Of a stretch of DNA of 64,000 nt, positions 1-14,196 are shown piece after piece; within the stretch, counting starts at the first letter, position 1; every line of letters starts with the position of its first letter. The DNA is taken from the NCBI GenBank assembly GCA_019055375.1, contig JAHQIW010003696.1, positions 92,193-156,192 on the forward strand, written 5' to 3'. Made by a program: the position numbers and the translations under genes. Source of the stretch: Parelaphostrongylus tenuis (lineage: Eukaryota > Nematoda > Chromadorea > Rhabditida > Metastrongylidae). The notes below the pieces were generated by a model. The model had not been told where the DNA came from, did no database searches, and saw only the letters and a program-made list of their open reading frames with translations.

Positions 1-1675
1 AGGCATCTTCATAAGTCGTGCAATGATTTGAAATGCAACTCAGTTCATAGCAGTTTCGAAGTTTCGCATTTTTGAACAAGGCGGCTTTCTCTCCTTGTCT
101 GCGGAAAATGAATAGAATTTGCTCGATGGAGGTGACGGTCGGAACATTAGCGTCGTCGGTTGAGCACGATCTTTGTCTTACCAAGATGTGGTCTATTCGT
201 CTGGGTATTCTCACTGGAAGACTCCCTCGCCCACCACTAAAGGTGAAGCTTTTGGAAATGTGATTTATTACAGATGATTGTGGGCGTCATCATGAGCGCA
301 GACAGTCTCTCACTCCGATCGTTCCCGTTTAGGTCCGTCGGAACCAGTATGACATTTCTCAAGCGTATTTAGGTTCAGCTTTGCGTCGAAATCTTTAGCA
401 GTGGCTTTGGTGAATGTGTGTTCTTTCTTAAAAAACTTCCATGGAAACTCTTCGACTTCATCTTCGTTATGACATGATATTTCAGCGTAAACAACGAGGG
501 TGTTGAAAGCTTGTATTGATCCACATCGTTTCAGTCGTAAGCGTCCAATCCAAGTTGCTAGTTGATCGAATAAATTGGTTCATCGTCAAACTAGTTCTGA
601 CGAGAATGTCAGCGCCAATGACACCTCTATCATCGCATGTTCAAGGAAAGTTCTTCTCTGGTATCATAGATGACGTGGAATGGGTGGCGTCTCCTTGCCT
701 TGGCCAAGCTAATGTTCGTATCTTAGCCTTCTTGCCTACAATATAGCATCATAAGGATTGGTACACAGTAATGTAAGTGTAAGTGTACATGTGTTATAGA
801 CACAAAACGTCACCTCTGTCCGTTTGGATTTGGAAGCCTAGTGTGGCTGGCATTTCAACAGCTTTCCACACTCATCTTTCCCAACGCTGCTGTACAAGGG
901 ACTCTTTCAGCATCAAAAAATGAGGGCCCTTTTTCACTGCAACTAGCTTTTTATATTTAACGTAAAGTCTGCTGAGCTCTGAACGTGGGGACTAGATATC
1001 CAAAGGTATATCGCCAGTCTGCCTCGGAGAGACAAGGAGGAGCTCATTTATTGGGTACTAATAGCCTCCCGCATACTTCCCAGAAGCTTCATTGCGGGCT
1101 TTAACCAATTTCACTCGTAGAAAAAGACGCTAGGTGAAGTTGACACTGCAGAAGTAGGGAATCCATCCTGTGAACTCATTATCTCGGTAAACACATGGTC
1201 GATTTTGGTTCACTTTGATTTCTCTATCCACCTAATGGGGACGCACCAAGTACCCTCGCGCTAACTAGACAGGGATCTTTCTAGAAAGAAGATCTTTGAA
1301 TATTGCAAAACACCCATAGAATGTTAACTGGGAAGTATAATTTTAGGTTGGAGACTATGTTCTGTCGCTTTTCTTTCGTTATTTTTATCTAAAAATTCAT
1401 TTCTGGTCTTCTATATCCTGTTTTATGTCATTCAAAGGCTCGTGAACTTGATATATTTTGAAATGTGGGCCATTTCAATTTTTGTCACTCTGTGAAATCC
1501 TTTTTACTTCAAAATGAGCACTTCAAAACCTAAATCGTGAGTGCCTCTTGAACGTCATTCTGCCACCGAAATGACACAAAAATATGTAAAGCACTGAACC
1601 ATAAAGCAATTGATCTATGACTACATAAAGATGTAAAGAAAAAATGTGTGAAGACGAGACTAACATGAGGAATTC
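1..1675. other. No gene recognised
   Basis: Short open frames at 72-263 and 516-746 have no splice context or recognisable protein. I see nothing else here. Confidence 0.5.
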
Positions 1676-1679
1676 GGCT

Positions 1680-2060
1680 GCGACAGCTTTATCAAAGAGG
1701 CGTTGTTCTGCAGCATCACAACGCTCACCTACATATTGCTCGTCTGATACTGCAAAACAGAAAAATTACAGGATGGGAACGTTTGATTCATCCACTGTAT
1801 AGTCCAGATGCTCTAAATGATCACCATCTTTTCAGGTCTTTATAACATTCCTTGGGAGAAAAACGCTTTGTCATGGTCGGTGATGTACTGAAGCATCTCT
1901 GTTCACTCTGATTTGAAAAAAATCGGTACTTTTCCGTTTTCTACACCCTGCCTGATCCTTTGTTAGAAACTTATCTTTGTCTTTATTCATTGTAAGCAAT
2001 AATTTAATACTTGGAATTAGGTAAATTTTAAGGGTATGTTTTATTATTCAAATGATTGGC
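1680..2060 (+). mobile_element. Mariner transposase fragment (C-terminal part)
   Basis: The + strand reads L-R-Q-L-Y-Q-R-G-V-V-L-Q-H-H-N-A-H-L-H-I-A-R at 1678-1743, then H-P-L-Y-S-P-D and H-H-L-F-R-S-L at about 1789-1838. This matches the mariner D-N-A-R-P-H and Y-S-P-D-L-x-P-x-D-Y-H-F-F boxes. After a stop and frame shift, L-G-E-K-R-F-V-M-V-G-D continues it. Catalytic positions are altered. No terminal repeats were found. It is an old fragment. Confidence 0.8.
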
Positions 2061-2339
2061 TTCTTGAGCTGTAACAGTCCCAATAAAATTTTGTTTCACA
2101 TTCAAAAAATTTACGCCGGATAAAATATTTTATATAAGCACTTGATGATCACTCGATAGCGCAAACCTCAGCAATTTTAAAGATTTAGTTATTTCTAAAG
2201 TAAACTCCTCAGATCGCTGTAACTGTCAGAAGATTCTCAACATTGGCCCCAAGTCCCGCACTTTTGGCATTATAATGGTTATGGTGCGGAGCTCAATACT
2301 CTTCTGATTGCTATAGTGCTCTAGAAAGTCTATTTTGAA

Positions 2340-2945
2340 TATCAGTTACTTTTTGAAATCCATGAGATTTGCTATATCGAAAGATTGTTGGAAGTCTAGC
2401 GAAAAACTCTGTTTAGCGAGAAATGCTCGAATATGAAAGATACTTTTATTTTTGTTGTAAGAGTACATTAAGGATGTTATTCCAATAATAAAGTGTACCA
2501 CCAAAATTGTCGAAACTCTAGCTATAAAATGGATATTAAAACCCGCAAAAATATCGAAGAGCGCGTTTTCTGAGAGGTCAAAACCAGGATGCAGACATCG
2601 AAAGTGACACGTATTTGCAAAACCTGATTTTTTTTTACTGTTACAGAGCTCTAGAGTTTCCAAAAACCAAGTACAGCGCTGAAATTACTAAAATCTGTCG
2701 AAGTCTACGATTACTGTTGCCTATCAAAAAAAAACTTTATCTGGCGAGAAATGCTTCACTGTGAAACAAAATTTTATTGCAACTGTCACAGCGCAAAAAA
2801 TAGGCCATCTAAAAATGAATTCTTTCAAATTCACTTGATTTCCGCTGTCGAACAAGTGCCAAAAACGTTTTACAAAAGCAAAAACCACGCCTCTGCCAAG
2901 GAGCTTTAACAGGGTGGAGATAACGGAAAAGTACCAGGAAATCCA
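2340..2945. repeat. Two tandem FB1-type half copies
   Basis: The units 2340-2660 and 2700-2945 both carry the GCGAGAAATGCT...AAAATTTTATT-like core. The second ends GAGATAACGGAAAAGTACC and matches the right arm of the palindrome at 23400-23620. Minus-strand open frames at 2346-2663 and 2724-2957 lie entirely inside the repeat and are not genes. Confidence 0.7.
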
Positions 2946-2949
2946 CATA

Positions 2950-5900
2950 ATAAACAAAGTGGTTCACATATTTAGGCTCTCGAGATCATTAGCTTCCGAA
3001 TGACTTGAACGCGATGAAAAGGACCACAAAATTGAATTCATTGTGAATAAGTAAAAATTAGCAAGAAATACAGCAGAACTTGGTTTCTAATCTAACACTT
3101 CCTCCATAGTGAAACAGATCGCAAGAGAACGCAAGCAATCATTGAGGAAATCATTTAAATGAATAGGCGTGTTTATAAGTGACGTCTTTCTTTGCGTTCG
3201 TAGATGAAAACGATTCTATGAACTTACTTATTCGTAACTTAGAAGGTAATGCGAAAGAGAAAAGAACAAAATTTTACCGGTGCTCGCACTATGCCAAAGA
3301 CGGTAAATCTGTTCCAAGTATTGGGATGTTCCACTACTACCCTCGCTCTATCGTTTTATCAATTCAAAAGAAATTTGAAATTGGGTTATTACCAAAGCTG
3401 CGTTAGTTGGAGAATCTAGTAGTTTTATCCAGAGGGGTATTGAAGGGCACGCGCGCTTTGGGTTAATTAGGGCTAATTAAGCGAGAATCAAAATGAATCA
3501 GCGCTAGCTATGCTCGAATATGCTTTACCAATACAATTTAAAGATCACTGCTAGTACGACGGCTGAAAAGGTTTCACTGCATTTGGGCCAAGCACTACTT
3601 TCATCTGACTATGGAGCCACTGGTTCAAGCGCTCTGACAAAGGCGTCACTATCTGTCAAATTCAACCTCACTATCATCAACTGACAACAGCAGCACGACT
3701 TTGAAGTCACAAAAATTCGGGTAAAGAAAATGCAATCTTTCTGAGAACATACCTCACAAAAATGACGAATGCGATCTCAAACAAGGTTTACTCCGGGTAG
3801 AAACTCAAAATACCTCTTCAGAAGTTTTTTTTTGAAAGTCATAGATTGTAAAAAGGCATTTTCGATTTGCACTCCTCCAGTATAGTCGAAGGAAATGTTT
3901 AAAAAAAGTTGCGAGTCCGTTCTCTCCTAAGGAAGTAACTTCAGTGATGAAAAGTAGAGATTTTTAGGATAACTGGGCGTTACTTCTAAAAGAAATGCGC
4001 TTCCAGAAGTCCCTCCAATAATAATTTGCTTTTTAGCAGCAGCAAAGTATTCTTAGAATATAAATTTTACTATTTAACTACGAGCACGGTGCAATGTGAA
4101 GTTCAAACAGTGAGATAATTACATCAAAAACAAAACGTTATCTTGCTTTATTACTACAGCATATTATGAAATCTTTTCGCAAAATAAGTTTGGTTTCAAA
4201 ATCGTCATTTCTCAAGCTATCAAAAAAATAAATAAACAGATAAAATAAGCAAAAATTTTAATCGGTAGTTGGAAACAATTTCCTTTTTGTAAGGATGAGC
4301 TTTTCCAATGGAAACATAGAAAATTGTTCAGCACGTGGTCGTTCGTTTTACTAAAAATATCTCTATAAAAAGTTGCTCTGTAATATTCTACATTCTTGCA
4401 GTGATAAAGTGCCGCTAGTACATGAACTTTACTTTCGTTTATCATACCAATAATCCCTAGGCGAAGTTTGAGAGGATAACTGTGTAAAGTCCAGCAAAAA
4501 ACCATCTACATCCCTCAGCCGATTAAATAAAACAAACCAAGTATGGAACATAATTTCAATTACTAAAAGTCTGAAGAAAGTTTTATCCACTGAGAAGAAC
4601 CTTTGAGCAATGATGTACCGACACAGGTAGACGCCGTCCAGAACGGGTTGAGACACTCGCAGATCAGTGGATCTGATAATCATAATGCAATGCAAATCTT
4701 TTCTGGCAACAATATTATATACATCGAAATTTCAATTACGTGCAGTAGAACAACGATTTCAAAAAACATATTCGTCATGGCTTTACTGCATCCTGATTAA
4801 TAAGTAAATCCTGGTTTCGATTCAAGAAGAAATATGAACCGGGGAACGTTGACCAGATTCAACGTCGCTCACGCTGTCCTGGAAGTCTTAAAACGTTCTA
4901 TTAACCCATCATATCATATGATTCAAGTGTTTTTTTCCGTACTTCTGCAGCGCTCTATTCGTGAGGCCTATATTCATTTACGACATCGGATCATTTTAAG
5001 TCAAAGAAGCGGCTTTTTGCTATTACTCAAATGTAGGGAAATAAAGCGCCAAAAACAACCAATTAATGAATCTAATCACGAGAAGCTTCTAAGAAATCCA
5101 TGAAACCTTAGTATTTCTCTCGAAAATCTCGAGTGAATAGACACAAATTCTGTTTGAATCTTTTCATACGCCCGAATTTTCAGATATAAGAACACATCTA
5201 CTGTGAATATTATGCAAAAAGTAGTCTATCATTACGACTGACAAGTCTACAGTCTGTTCTATTCTCTATCAGTATATATGTCAGTTATCAGTAGTCTATC
5301 AGCATATCAGTACAAGCTATTTCGATCATTGAATTACTTGCGATCCTTGAATTTTTAATCTTTATCGACGTTTAGGCGATATCCAAATGGTTATTGTTGT
5401 TTTGTAAAGCTGACAAACGATACGCATCTTTCTCATGATCTTTTTTATCATCAGAAACCATTGATTGTCGCGGATGAGTTGATGTGTGCATTCACATTTA
5501 GCCATTAAGATCTGCAGTGGAATCGTCGCCTAAGCAACAGTTCCGATTTTCTAGTGCTTGAGTTAATGAAGGTTTCATTGTCCGTTGCTTTAGCCCTTCT
5601 TTGTAGTGAGAGTTTATTCATGAGAGGAAACCATTTGATTAGTAGATAGCAGAATTGGGCCCTTTACCAGCTTTTTCTCTTGCTATTGGTGAATACTGAA
5701 TGCTGTACATTGCTTGCTAACAAAGTTGAGTGAAACTGTGTTAAAGCATTATCACCTCCTCAAATTCCCAAGAAAACCTGATACATCTAAGTATTCTTTT
5801 AGACGCAATGCCTCATCACAAGTTACTGTGAGGATCCCAGCACCTCTTTCATTCGATTCCTTTCCTCAAATTTATCCCACACAAAGATCTTTGAATACTC

Positions 5901-6000
5901 CAAAAGGTGCCTCGGTTGCTGCTTGCTGCTTGGCGGTTCCGTCTTCTTCACGAATCTTTACAAAAATATTGTCTGAGAAGGTTCGCCCTGCAATCTGGCA
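2950..6000. other. No gene recognised; repeat relics
   Basis: AT-rich DNA with weak FB1-like segments at 4190-4560 and an imperfect repetition of TATCAGTA at 5225-5305. Open frames at 3179-3406, 4834-5103 and 5714-6016 are not recognisable. Confidence 0.45.
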
Positions 6001-6004
6001 GGTG

Positions 6005-6138
6005 CCCAAGGTATAGAGCTCTCGAAGGTGTTTGTTGATTGATTGCAAGAGAGTATTGGAAAGGGGATCAAACCATCGCTTTGTTTATAAACTGACTTAA
6101 TGATGCACCGTATTGCTAGCCATTGCGCTATCCTCCCC
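6005..6138 (-). mobile_element. SINE-B copy (second tRNA-like family)
   Basis: The reverse complement has A box TAGCGCAATGG and B box GGTTTGATCCCC, followed by the family core CTCTTGCAATCAATCAACAAACACC. It differs from SINE-A downstream of the B box. Confidence 0.65.
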
Positions 6139-6139
6139 T

Positions 6140-7685
6140 ACGATTTTATTGTAGTACATAGAATTTATTTTGTACATCTTGAAAACTTTCAGCAATCATA
6201 GTCTTGATGGGAGTCGTACAGTGTTATGATAATGAAACAAGTGTCGTAGCAATGTGGTTCATAAATGAAAATAACGATCTGGTTCTTCTATACTGCACGT
6301 TGGCCATCCAACATAACCATACTTTTTATTTCAGTGAAGGAAAGAGAAGAAATGTGAGCATGAATATCTTAGGGCATCTTTCTAACTCAAAACATTCCAA
6401 GACATCATGTTCTGCTACTTCCTAACATTAGTGTCATTTCAGAACGCAATAAGCTCGAAGGAATACTTTCTAATAACGTGTCTGATTCTTGAAGAATCAT
6501 GGTCTTACTAGAGGCTGATATCGTTCTGCTGCACTTTTAACGCCGATCGCCATCCTTCACAGCCATCCGTGGCATCGAACATACTTGCACAATCTTAGTA
6601 AAATCGTGTATGAGCGTCTTTCAAGGAGGCAGTAATGAATTTGCTTTCACATATTCTCTGTTAGTGCTGTTCACGTGTCCGCCCGTAATCAAATTAATCC
6701 GAAAAGCTGTTCGTAAATCAAATTGCCACTTCATCAGGGAAGATAGAAAGCATGAGAAGTGGAGAAGAGTTCCTTTGTTAGTGGAACGTTCACTTTCTTG
6801 CATTAACGAATTGTCCACTGTTCAATTAACGGACGATCTTCTTCTCAAGGTTTTCGCACTTTACATTACCAATTAGATTGTACCCTAACATTCGTTACTT
6901 CGCCAGAATAATGTGATACTCTAAGACGTATGTTGATAACAATGAAGTTTTTTGTGATAGAAATATTTATTATGAAATCTTCCGAATCAGACCATGACAC
7001 CAATACCACATTTACCATTGTGATCCCAAAACCTAACCATCATATTTCAAAAACGAATCTTTTCGATATCGAGCAGGCAACTTTGACGAGAAATTTTCTG
7101 AACAAGCAAGATTTCTCATAAAACTTCTAGTAACCACTCAAAAGTTCGGGTCTCAAAACCCAAAAATGTACTACTTTTTTGAAATAGCTTTTTTTACAGC
7201 GGTGTAGCACTAAAATAAATATGTGTTTCCCACGCGTTGCACGTTTTTTCCGCGTTTTCGTGTGCTAACGCTCGTTTTTTTCGCATGACAAAACTTTTTT
7301 TCTCAAATTCTTAGTGATTGTTCAAAAGCTTAAATCTTGAAAAATTCAAGACCTCGCTTGTTTCTGGAGAGGCTTTTTTACAGCCTTCTAACAAAAAGAT
7401 ATGCTTTGTGTTTATGAACGCTATTTCTCGCAGGATAGATCCCTCCCTCTAAATTGTAAGTAATCATCCCATAATACAAGTTTCAACGATTTAAACACTA
7501 TGCTTATTTTTTTTGGGTGAGACCATTTCAGTCTGGTGTAACAGTAAAAGAAATATTGAAAAACAAACATGCAGCGCATAGTTTGTCAGTAAGGGTGTTC
7601 GCAAATCTCTAGATTAATACGTGATCAATCGATTGCGCAGACGCAATTCACATGTGCAGTGCGATTTTTGTCAGCGATTAAGGTT
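6140..7685. other. No gene recognised
   Basis: Open frames at 6204-6425, 6610-6876 and 6930-7121 lack splice context and homology that I can see. From 7130 the sequence resembles decayed FB1 relics. Confidence 0.45.
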
Positions 7686-7689
7686 TTTC

Positions 7690-8310
7690 CCCGTTTTGAC
7701 AAAGAGTTTTGAAAAAAGCCTCTGATACTTGAAGATTTCCTCTACACGTTCACGTGCTTTTCTTGCATAGGCTTCATTTGTTTAGGCTTACGCTTTGTAG
7801 CGGGTTCGTTTGAAATATAAAAAGAAAATGAAAAGCGTTAGCCCCATAGCGATAGAAGAGAGTTTGCTCCACAATTCCATTACAAAAAACACAGAAACGA
7901 CGCGAAATGGAGAATAAAGTTTTCGAGTAGATAACGAAAGTCCGTGCGATAAGGTGCGGCACATGTGAAGTACAAAATTATTTCATCTGTTACAACGCTC
8001 TAAAGGAACCTCTCTAAAAAGCCACATATATTTTCGAACTTTCCGAGGTATACACTATTCAATAATTGGTAGAGACTTGAGAGAAAAGTTTTGTCCAGCA
8101 AAATTCAAGTGTGATAATGATAGCAGCGTTCAACTTTTGTAATACATGCTTTTATTTTTAATGCTACGCTATTGTAATGAGGTTCGTTTCAAGGAAAGCA
8201 TATTTTTTATTTTCCGAGATACAAGCTTCAGAATGATTAATAATAATCTCATGAAAAGTTTATGTCCAGTAAATAAGATCATTTCGAGCCTGTCTGTCTG
8301 ATAACGGAGA
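7690..8310. repeat. FB1-type relic
   Basis: The right part 8225-8305 reads CAAGCTTCAGAATGATTA, CTCATGAAAAGTTTATGTCC and CTGATAACGGAGAAAAC, matching the ends at 38755-38850, 41405-41505 and 45010-45110. The left part is weakly similar only. Confidence 0.55.
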
Positions 8311-8475
8311 AAACCCGAAAACATTTATTAGCTCGAGTTTGCTCGCCTCCACATAGCCCGCATCAATCATTGATTTCTGCTGAGACTGTCAAAATGTTGG
8401 AGAAAAAGTTTCGAAAAAGTGCTTGAAAACATTTATTTATGCACCTATTACACCCGAACAAAGACAAAACTGATA

Positions 8476-8522
8476 TATATAATGTAATATATATATGCAT
8501 ATATAATTAATATATGATATAA
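8476..8522. repeat. AT-rich microsatellite
   Basis: Interrupted ATAT runs in gene-free DNA. Confidence 0.8.
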
Positions 8523-8524
8523 AA

Positions 8525-9360
8525 TAAACTAACAAAGACTAATATAATAAACTTATCCCCAGGCTGATGCGTTCACTTACCACCGTTGCATTTGAACCCA
8601 AAAGCCATTCGTACATCATCAACCACCTAATTTGCTTGCTTGTTAACTCCATTTTGAAATAAGTAGATAAATTATATACCAATCAACGCGGGACCAGGCG
8701 GGCTTTCAAGTGAACTTAAAAGCACAAAAAATGGCCACACCCAAAAAAGTTACAAGCATTTTCTCAGAACTTTTTTCCTAACCTATCACAAACGGCGCTA
8801 TATCCCCAATATACGATCACGAATAGATTAGTGGACTCAAGAATCGTTGCCTAGTCGTGATGGTAGTCGAGTGTGCCAAAGACCTTTGCTAATGAAGAAA
8901 TACTAGGATTTCTTCAGAGTGGTGCGATTTCGGGCCCAGTACGTTGAGTACAGTCAGAGTACCACGCATCAGCAAACCCAGGCATTACGTCCAATGGTGA
9001 TCATATTTCAGCTCTCAACTAAAATCTTCGTAGTGTTTGAAAGCTATACAGTAGGCTACGATCACTTAGAAAACCATCAGCTTTTACTATTGAGCTCTTT
9101 ATTCGAACTTCTGTTGACGAAAAGTTAGCCGTAGGTATCTCGATGGACTGTCTTAAAGCATCAGTTCACTCTTATGTGAGACTTTTTCATTTAATTACCG
9201 GTTCTATAAGTTTACAGAGATGTTGAACTCCTACTCAATCAATTTAAAAATGCAAGGCGGGATCCTAGCTCCTAATATTCCCTTGAGCAATTGACAACTA
9301 TAAAATCTCGAGCATACTGACGCATTCTAGACCATATAAACGCTACAAAGGTTAATGATC
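8525..9360. other. No gene recognised
   Basis: Nothing beyond a 69-codon frame at 8919-9128 with no recognisable features. Confidence 0.45.
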
Positions 9361-9364
9361 CGTT

Positions 9365-9585
9365 CCCACGCTCAAGGTTCATCAAGACTTCCGTTCCTCC
9401 GGGATCGATGAATTGGTGCGACCTGCCTGAAGGGGAACTAACAGCATTCACTTGATATATTGGTATTCCACGTGGCCAGATATGTATTCATTCACCTTAA
9501 GCGATGCTAGATGAAGACGAATGCATAGTGCATCCCTCAGTAGTTGACGAACGGCAAGTGTTATATTCTTTTACCTTTTATAGAC
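9365..9585 (+). mobile_element. SINE-A fragment (middle and 3' part)
   Basis: The segment starts CACGCTCAAGGTTCATCAAG and proceeds through TCCTCCGGGATCGATGAATTG, CGTGGCCAGATATG and GACGAATGCATAGTGCATCC to a TTTTACC tail. The tRNA-like head is lost or unrecognisable. It shares a GATGCTAGATGAAG segment with the copy at 40045. Confidence 0.72.
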
Positions 9586-9589
9586 ACAA

Positions 9590-12500
9590 TAACATCCATG
9601 CGAGATTGAACAGTCCTTCAAATGCACCAATTATTTGGCTCCTTTTCTGGCTTTAATTTTTTCCTCACATTCCTTTGTGGAAGGGGACTATGAAACACTA
9701 ACCTCAAAAAACCCAAGGAGCTCTATCTTTCGTGAGTTAAAAAAAAATATAGTCTAAAAAGGCTACACATAGATATCAGCCTTCAATCGACGTTCACCGA
9801 CCATGTTATAGTAGAGCCGTCCGAATTCATGTTTTGATTAAACTGCAAATTTAAGAGTATTTTAACTAAATTGTCACCGGTTTGATATTAGTATACTGCA
9901 AAATCATGATGAATTAAATATAAGAAAGGTCGTATAAGAGAAAGACTTATATTAGCTTTTAATGTTCTGATCAAGACATGGAAATGATTATACATTGAGT
10001 AATGAGATCACCTCCCGAGTAACGAGAAAACACTTTTTAGAAGCGATTTTAAACAGGCAAAAATATAGTGAAAGCTTAGTTAATCAGTTTCAGGATTGCC
10101 TTTTTCAACAAGGCCTGAGCCAGTGCTTGACTTATATCTTCCTTAATGTTCTTAATCTTCAATTAACCATTGATCTCTTTCATTTTCTGAAATCGGTCGG
10201 CTCATGCCAGTCTGATGTAATTTATATTCCTTCCTTTAAGCCAAAATTATATATTGAATTAGATAGTTAAGAAAAAACAGAGCTCAAGATTTTCCGAGCT
10301 CTATCTTTTGTACTGAAAAGAACTGAAATGAATGCAGATAAGTGTTATAAACATTTCCTAACTGTTCAGTTTTCTCCTCTTCTCTTCACGTAGTTTGGCT
10401 AGGGGCATAATCGGAAACTGTCATGACAACTCTCTGTTACACTTTAAGAAGACTTTCATAGCGATTATAATAGGAATTCTTCATTTTCTGGTTAGTGGCA
10501 CCTTTCTGCAGTCTAAACAAATTTGATCTTCTTTGAGAATTTCGATCCCATTCATGGTTAATCTGTGATGACAGGTGATACGATCAAAACATGGCTGAGA
10601 GAAAGTCAGAGCGAGGCCTCGATGGTGTGGTACGAACGAGCGCCTCATAGAGAAGGATAGTCAAAGGCCGAGCCCATAACACATACATCAAGTTCCAAGA
10701 TGTTTCTTCGCGTATCAAAATTCTTATGCATGTCTTTTTTTGAAGTTCGAACAGATGGGTATGCTTAGTATTTCACTGGCAAATCGACTTCCTAGTCACC
10801 GAACGGAAAACCTAACTGGAAAGCTTCTCAAAATGACATTTAGGAAATTCTGTCAAAAGAAGGGGTTCACCAACTCAACTTGAGCATAAATAAATTCCTT
10901 AAGAACATTCTTCCTAAAAACAACAGTGACAAACTTTCCTTAGATCGCCCCATGGCTAGCGGTCAAGCTCCCCTTTTGGATCGACAGAAGGAGATCTGCC
11001 AAATGACGATTACGTTTTACTGCGGGCATCAACTCATGGTTTGTTTACTTCAAATGAGCTCTTGTGGAAATGTCGCGCTCCTCAAGAACATAGATAGGGT
11101 TGTCCAGGAATGAGTCAGTTGTTCGTCGTACGATGACATATGATGAATGTTGGTTTACGTTGTGGAGACACCGCAATCCTTCTTATTTTCGATTTTGTCT
11201 ATTATTTTAGAGCGAAGTTGTTTGTGACTGCAGTGATCACATATCGCAATGTTTTGCTGGAAGGTCCGCTATGCTAATAAATCCTCTATTCACTCAAATA
11301 GTTTACCAGTTTACCATAGATAACAATTATCACAACTCTGATAAATATTGCGGTGTTTCAAATTTTAAAATACGTTTTTTCTAGTTTCACATGATTGGTC
11401 ATCATATCTTACTGCATGTAATTCATCATTTCTTGCATTCTATTCGTTTGCTCGTATTCATCCTCCACAAAGTCTTCAGACAATCCATTTGTTACCTTTC
11501 GGCTGCTACTTTAAGACTTCGCCTTTTTATGTACACAGTAGAATGCTGACTGAGTCGATTCTGCAGCAATATTGGAGCTGGAAAAGCCAAGACGTTTGTA
11601 GGCATTAGTTAAATGATTGCAAGAGAGTACTGAGGAGATGATCGGACCACAACCTTGTCTCATGATATTAACCACTCCGACGCTGCATCACTAGCCACTC
11701 CGCTATTATGATAGGTGTGGAAGAAATCGTGCAACTGTTATTTTTTTAAATCATTGCTGTTCTCATCACCATGTGGCTCAGGATCAATAATTTTCTAATC
11801 TGTCGAAATTAACAGGTGGCTGCTGTGTAATGATGATGCGCTCACTGAGAACTAAAAGGGTTCTCATGATAAGGTAAGGTGCGAATATGCAGTAGGTCAT
11901 TAATTTACTCTAATCTTGTGGTGGAGTGTGGTCGCAAACATGGCGAACACAGCTTTGCAACGCTTTATTGGAATATGCTTACCGTATGATTTTTTGTGAA
12001 AAATAAGAGAAAGAGTACTACATGCGTAATTGCATTTCTTCTCTGTGTAACATGTTCGCATTACTTCAGTTTTCCATTAGATGATAGCCCGCCTTCCTGT
12101 GGGGAGCAAATTTATGCTCTCATCAGATAGTGGGCTTCGTTCTGCTGGCCAAAGTTGTGGAATCTGATTTTATGTAACTGATAGTCTGCTAGCAATGATT
12201 CTCGACGTAGCCATGTCGTTTAGATAAGGATTCTCGACGACCTTCTAAACTTCTCGCACTTTCAAAATCAATTTTTTTTTGTTTGATGCTCTTCTGCTTT
12301 TTTGACGCGTTTTGAATTACTACAGAATTTTTTTTTGCATGAATTGAATCTTTGAATCGTGAATGACACATGAACTTTTGCTTCATATGGGACTTGAATC
12401 CGTATTTCACCCAATCCAGGGTTCAAGTCTCGCCTGACGCAAATGCTTCGCACATAACTTTACATCAGTGGGTATATTTGTAGCATCATACCACCGGTAA

Positions 12501-14045
12501 AACCGGTTAAATGAAAAGATATTCTTTTTAGCACATGAATTAGTTCGAAATAAAAAGCATTACGATCAGGTGGCTCTTGCTATAGTAGTGATATTGAGTT
12601 TGTGTATTTCAAGTATGCACAACATGTCCACATGAGGCAATTTCCACCCTCATTGGGACGCGAAATGTTTGAAGTTTCTTTATTTATACAAGAAGTAGGC
12701 TGCATATGGAACGTGGTTAGAGATTTGCTGTTATAAACATGTGATGCTAAGTCCGATTCCAAGCTCCAGGAAATCCATTGGTTGACAGAAACGCGCTGGG
12801 CTTTCAAAGAGGATAAACAGCGAGGAGTTCATAGACCGATAGTCGTCATAATCCGTATGCGGAAACTATGCATTCAACGCTTTTGAGCTGTCACAGATGG
12901 ACTCAATTGAATGATGCATGCTGAGCGAAATCACGAGTTTTAGTTCAATCGTGATTGAGTACGTTAAGAGAGACGACAAAGGCGATTTAGTTGATCCGGA
13001 TTTCAGTGCTCTTTTCGTTTAATTTTGTTGAGAACTTGTTAACACATCAGTCTTTGAGTTCTTTGAGGTAGCTCGTTGTTTGCTGATCGCTAACTTGTTC
13101 CACTGCTTTCGACACACATACTTTCAACAATATCTTACGAGCTGTCCTCTTCTTCAAATGAAACTTGCACGAAGTTCGTACTTCTTCGCTGGAATTTGAT
13201 GGCTGGCATTCAATTTTGAGAGAGAGGTGCCAACCTTGGACAAGTTTTATTCAAAGAAAAGGACAGTTCGCAAATTGTTTTGCTTTTTCTTTACTCATGC
13301 CAAATTTTAGAGAGGGTCGATCTTTTTAATCATTACTTTCAACAATATCAAGAGAGAACAAGACTGTTTGTGCAAGTCAATGCGATTATAGAATCTTTGA
13401 TGAATTTCTCGCCATTTTATGCTAGGTCCCAGTAGTGTTTTTGCTCTTTGAAAGTCATCTGTACTCTGGACTGATTTTTGCACTCACTTAGTGGACGATG
13501 TGAAGCAGTAAAGATCATAATTGTTTTTCAAGAGATCCGTTTCTGTTCTATGTAATTACTTCGAGTTCCTTTCAGCTCATCCTGATTGTCTGAGTAGCTC
13601 ACTCATACCTTTGTTATATACTTCGCATCACAGCCTAAAACATCGGTCATTTACTTACAGTATCTGTCAAATCAGTTCAATGTACAGACGAGAAGAAGAA
13701 GAGACAACGGAACTGAAGCCATCCTTATTTGATATACGACCACGAGAACAGAGCAAGTTAGTATCCACAAAAGGAATCATTCGTCCGTTTTTGTCCAGAA
13801 ATACACTGACTCATTCATCCGTTCACAAAGCGTGCTTTCGGCATCGACGTCGAATAGTGAGATAGCTGATAGTATGCGACCAAAACTTTGCCCTCCTGAG
13901 GCACCATTGGAATGAAAATTAGAACAGTCATGTTTATGAAGAATGACCCTTGCTCTGCGTAATCCAAGCAATACAATAACGTCCCAATAGTTTCAGAATT
14001 CTGATAAGATTCCAATCTTTACTTTTTTTGCGACCGCATTGGTCG
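9590..14045. other. No gene recognised apart from one SINE-B copy
   Basis: Open frames at 9995-10270, 10880-11113 and 13521-13865 are not convincing. At 12400-12450 a stretch (GGGTTCAAGTCTCGCCTGACG) resembles a tRNA T-arm, but no tRNA folds around it. Confidence 0.45.
11585..11715 (-). mobile_element. SINE-B copy
   Basis: The reverse complement has a GGAGTGGTTAAT A-box-like segment, GTGGTCCGATCATC in the B-box place, then the shared core ACTCTCTTGCAATCATTTAACTAATGCC. It is diverged. Confidence 0.6.
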
Positions 14046-14049
14046 ACTA

Positions 14050-14120
14050 GTGAAGGATGCGCCATGTTTGACCTTATCAAGCATCGTTAGAGGTGAATGA
14101 GGACATTCCTGCCGATGTTA
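14050..14120 (-). mobile_element. SINE-A 3' fragment
   Basis: GGATGCGCCATGTTTGACC followed by CAAGCATCGTTAGAGGTGAATGAGG matches the 3' third of the minus-strand copy at 40045. It abuts the palindrome that starts at 14197. Confidence 0.5.
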
Positions 14121-14196
14121 TGACTTCTGTCCGCAGACCGATGAATCGAATCATTGCCGCTAACCTACCAAATAGTCTGGCATAGTATATCTTTAT

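Noticed and set aside
13521..13865. 114-codon plus-strand frame
   Set aside because: No domain, overlapped by minus-strand frames, no convincing splice sites.
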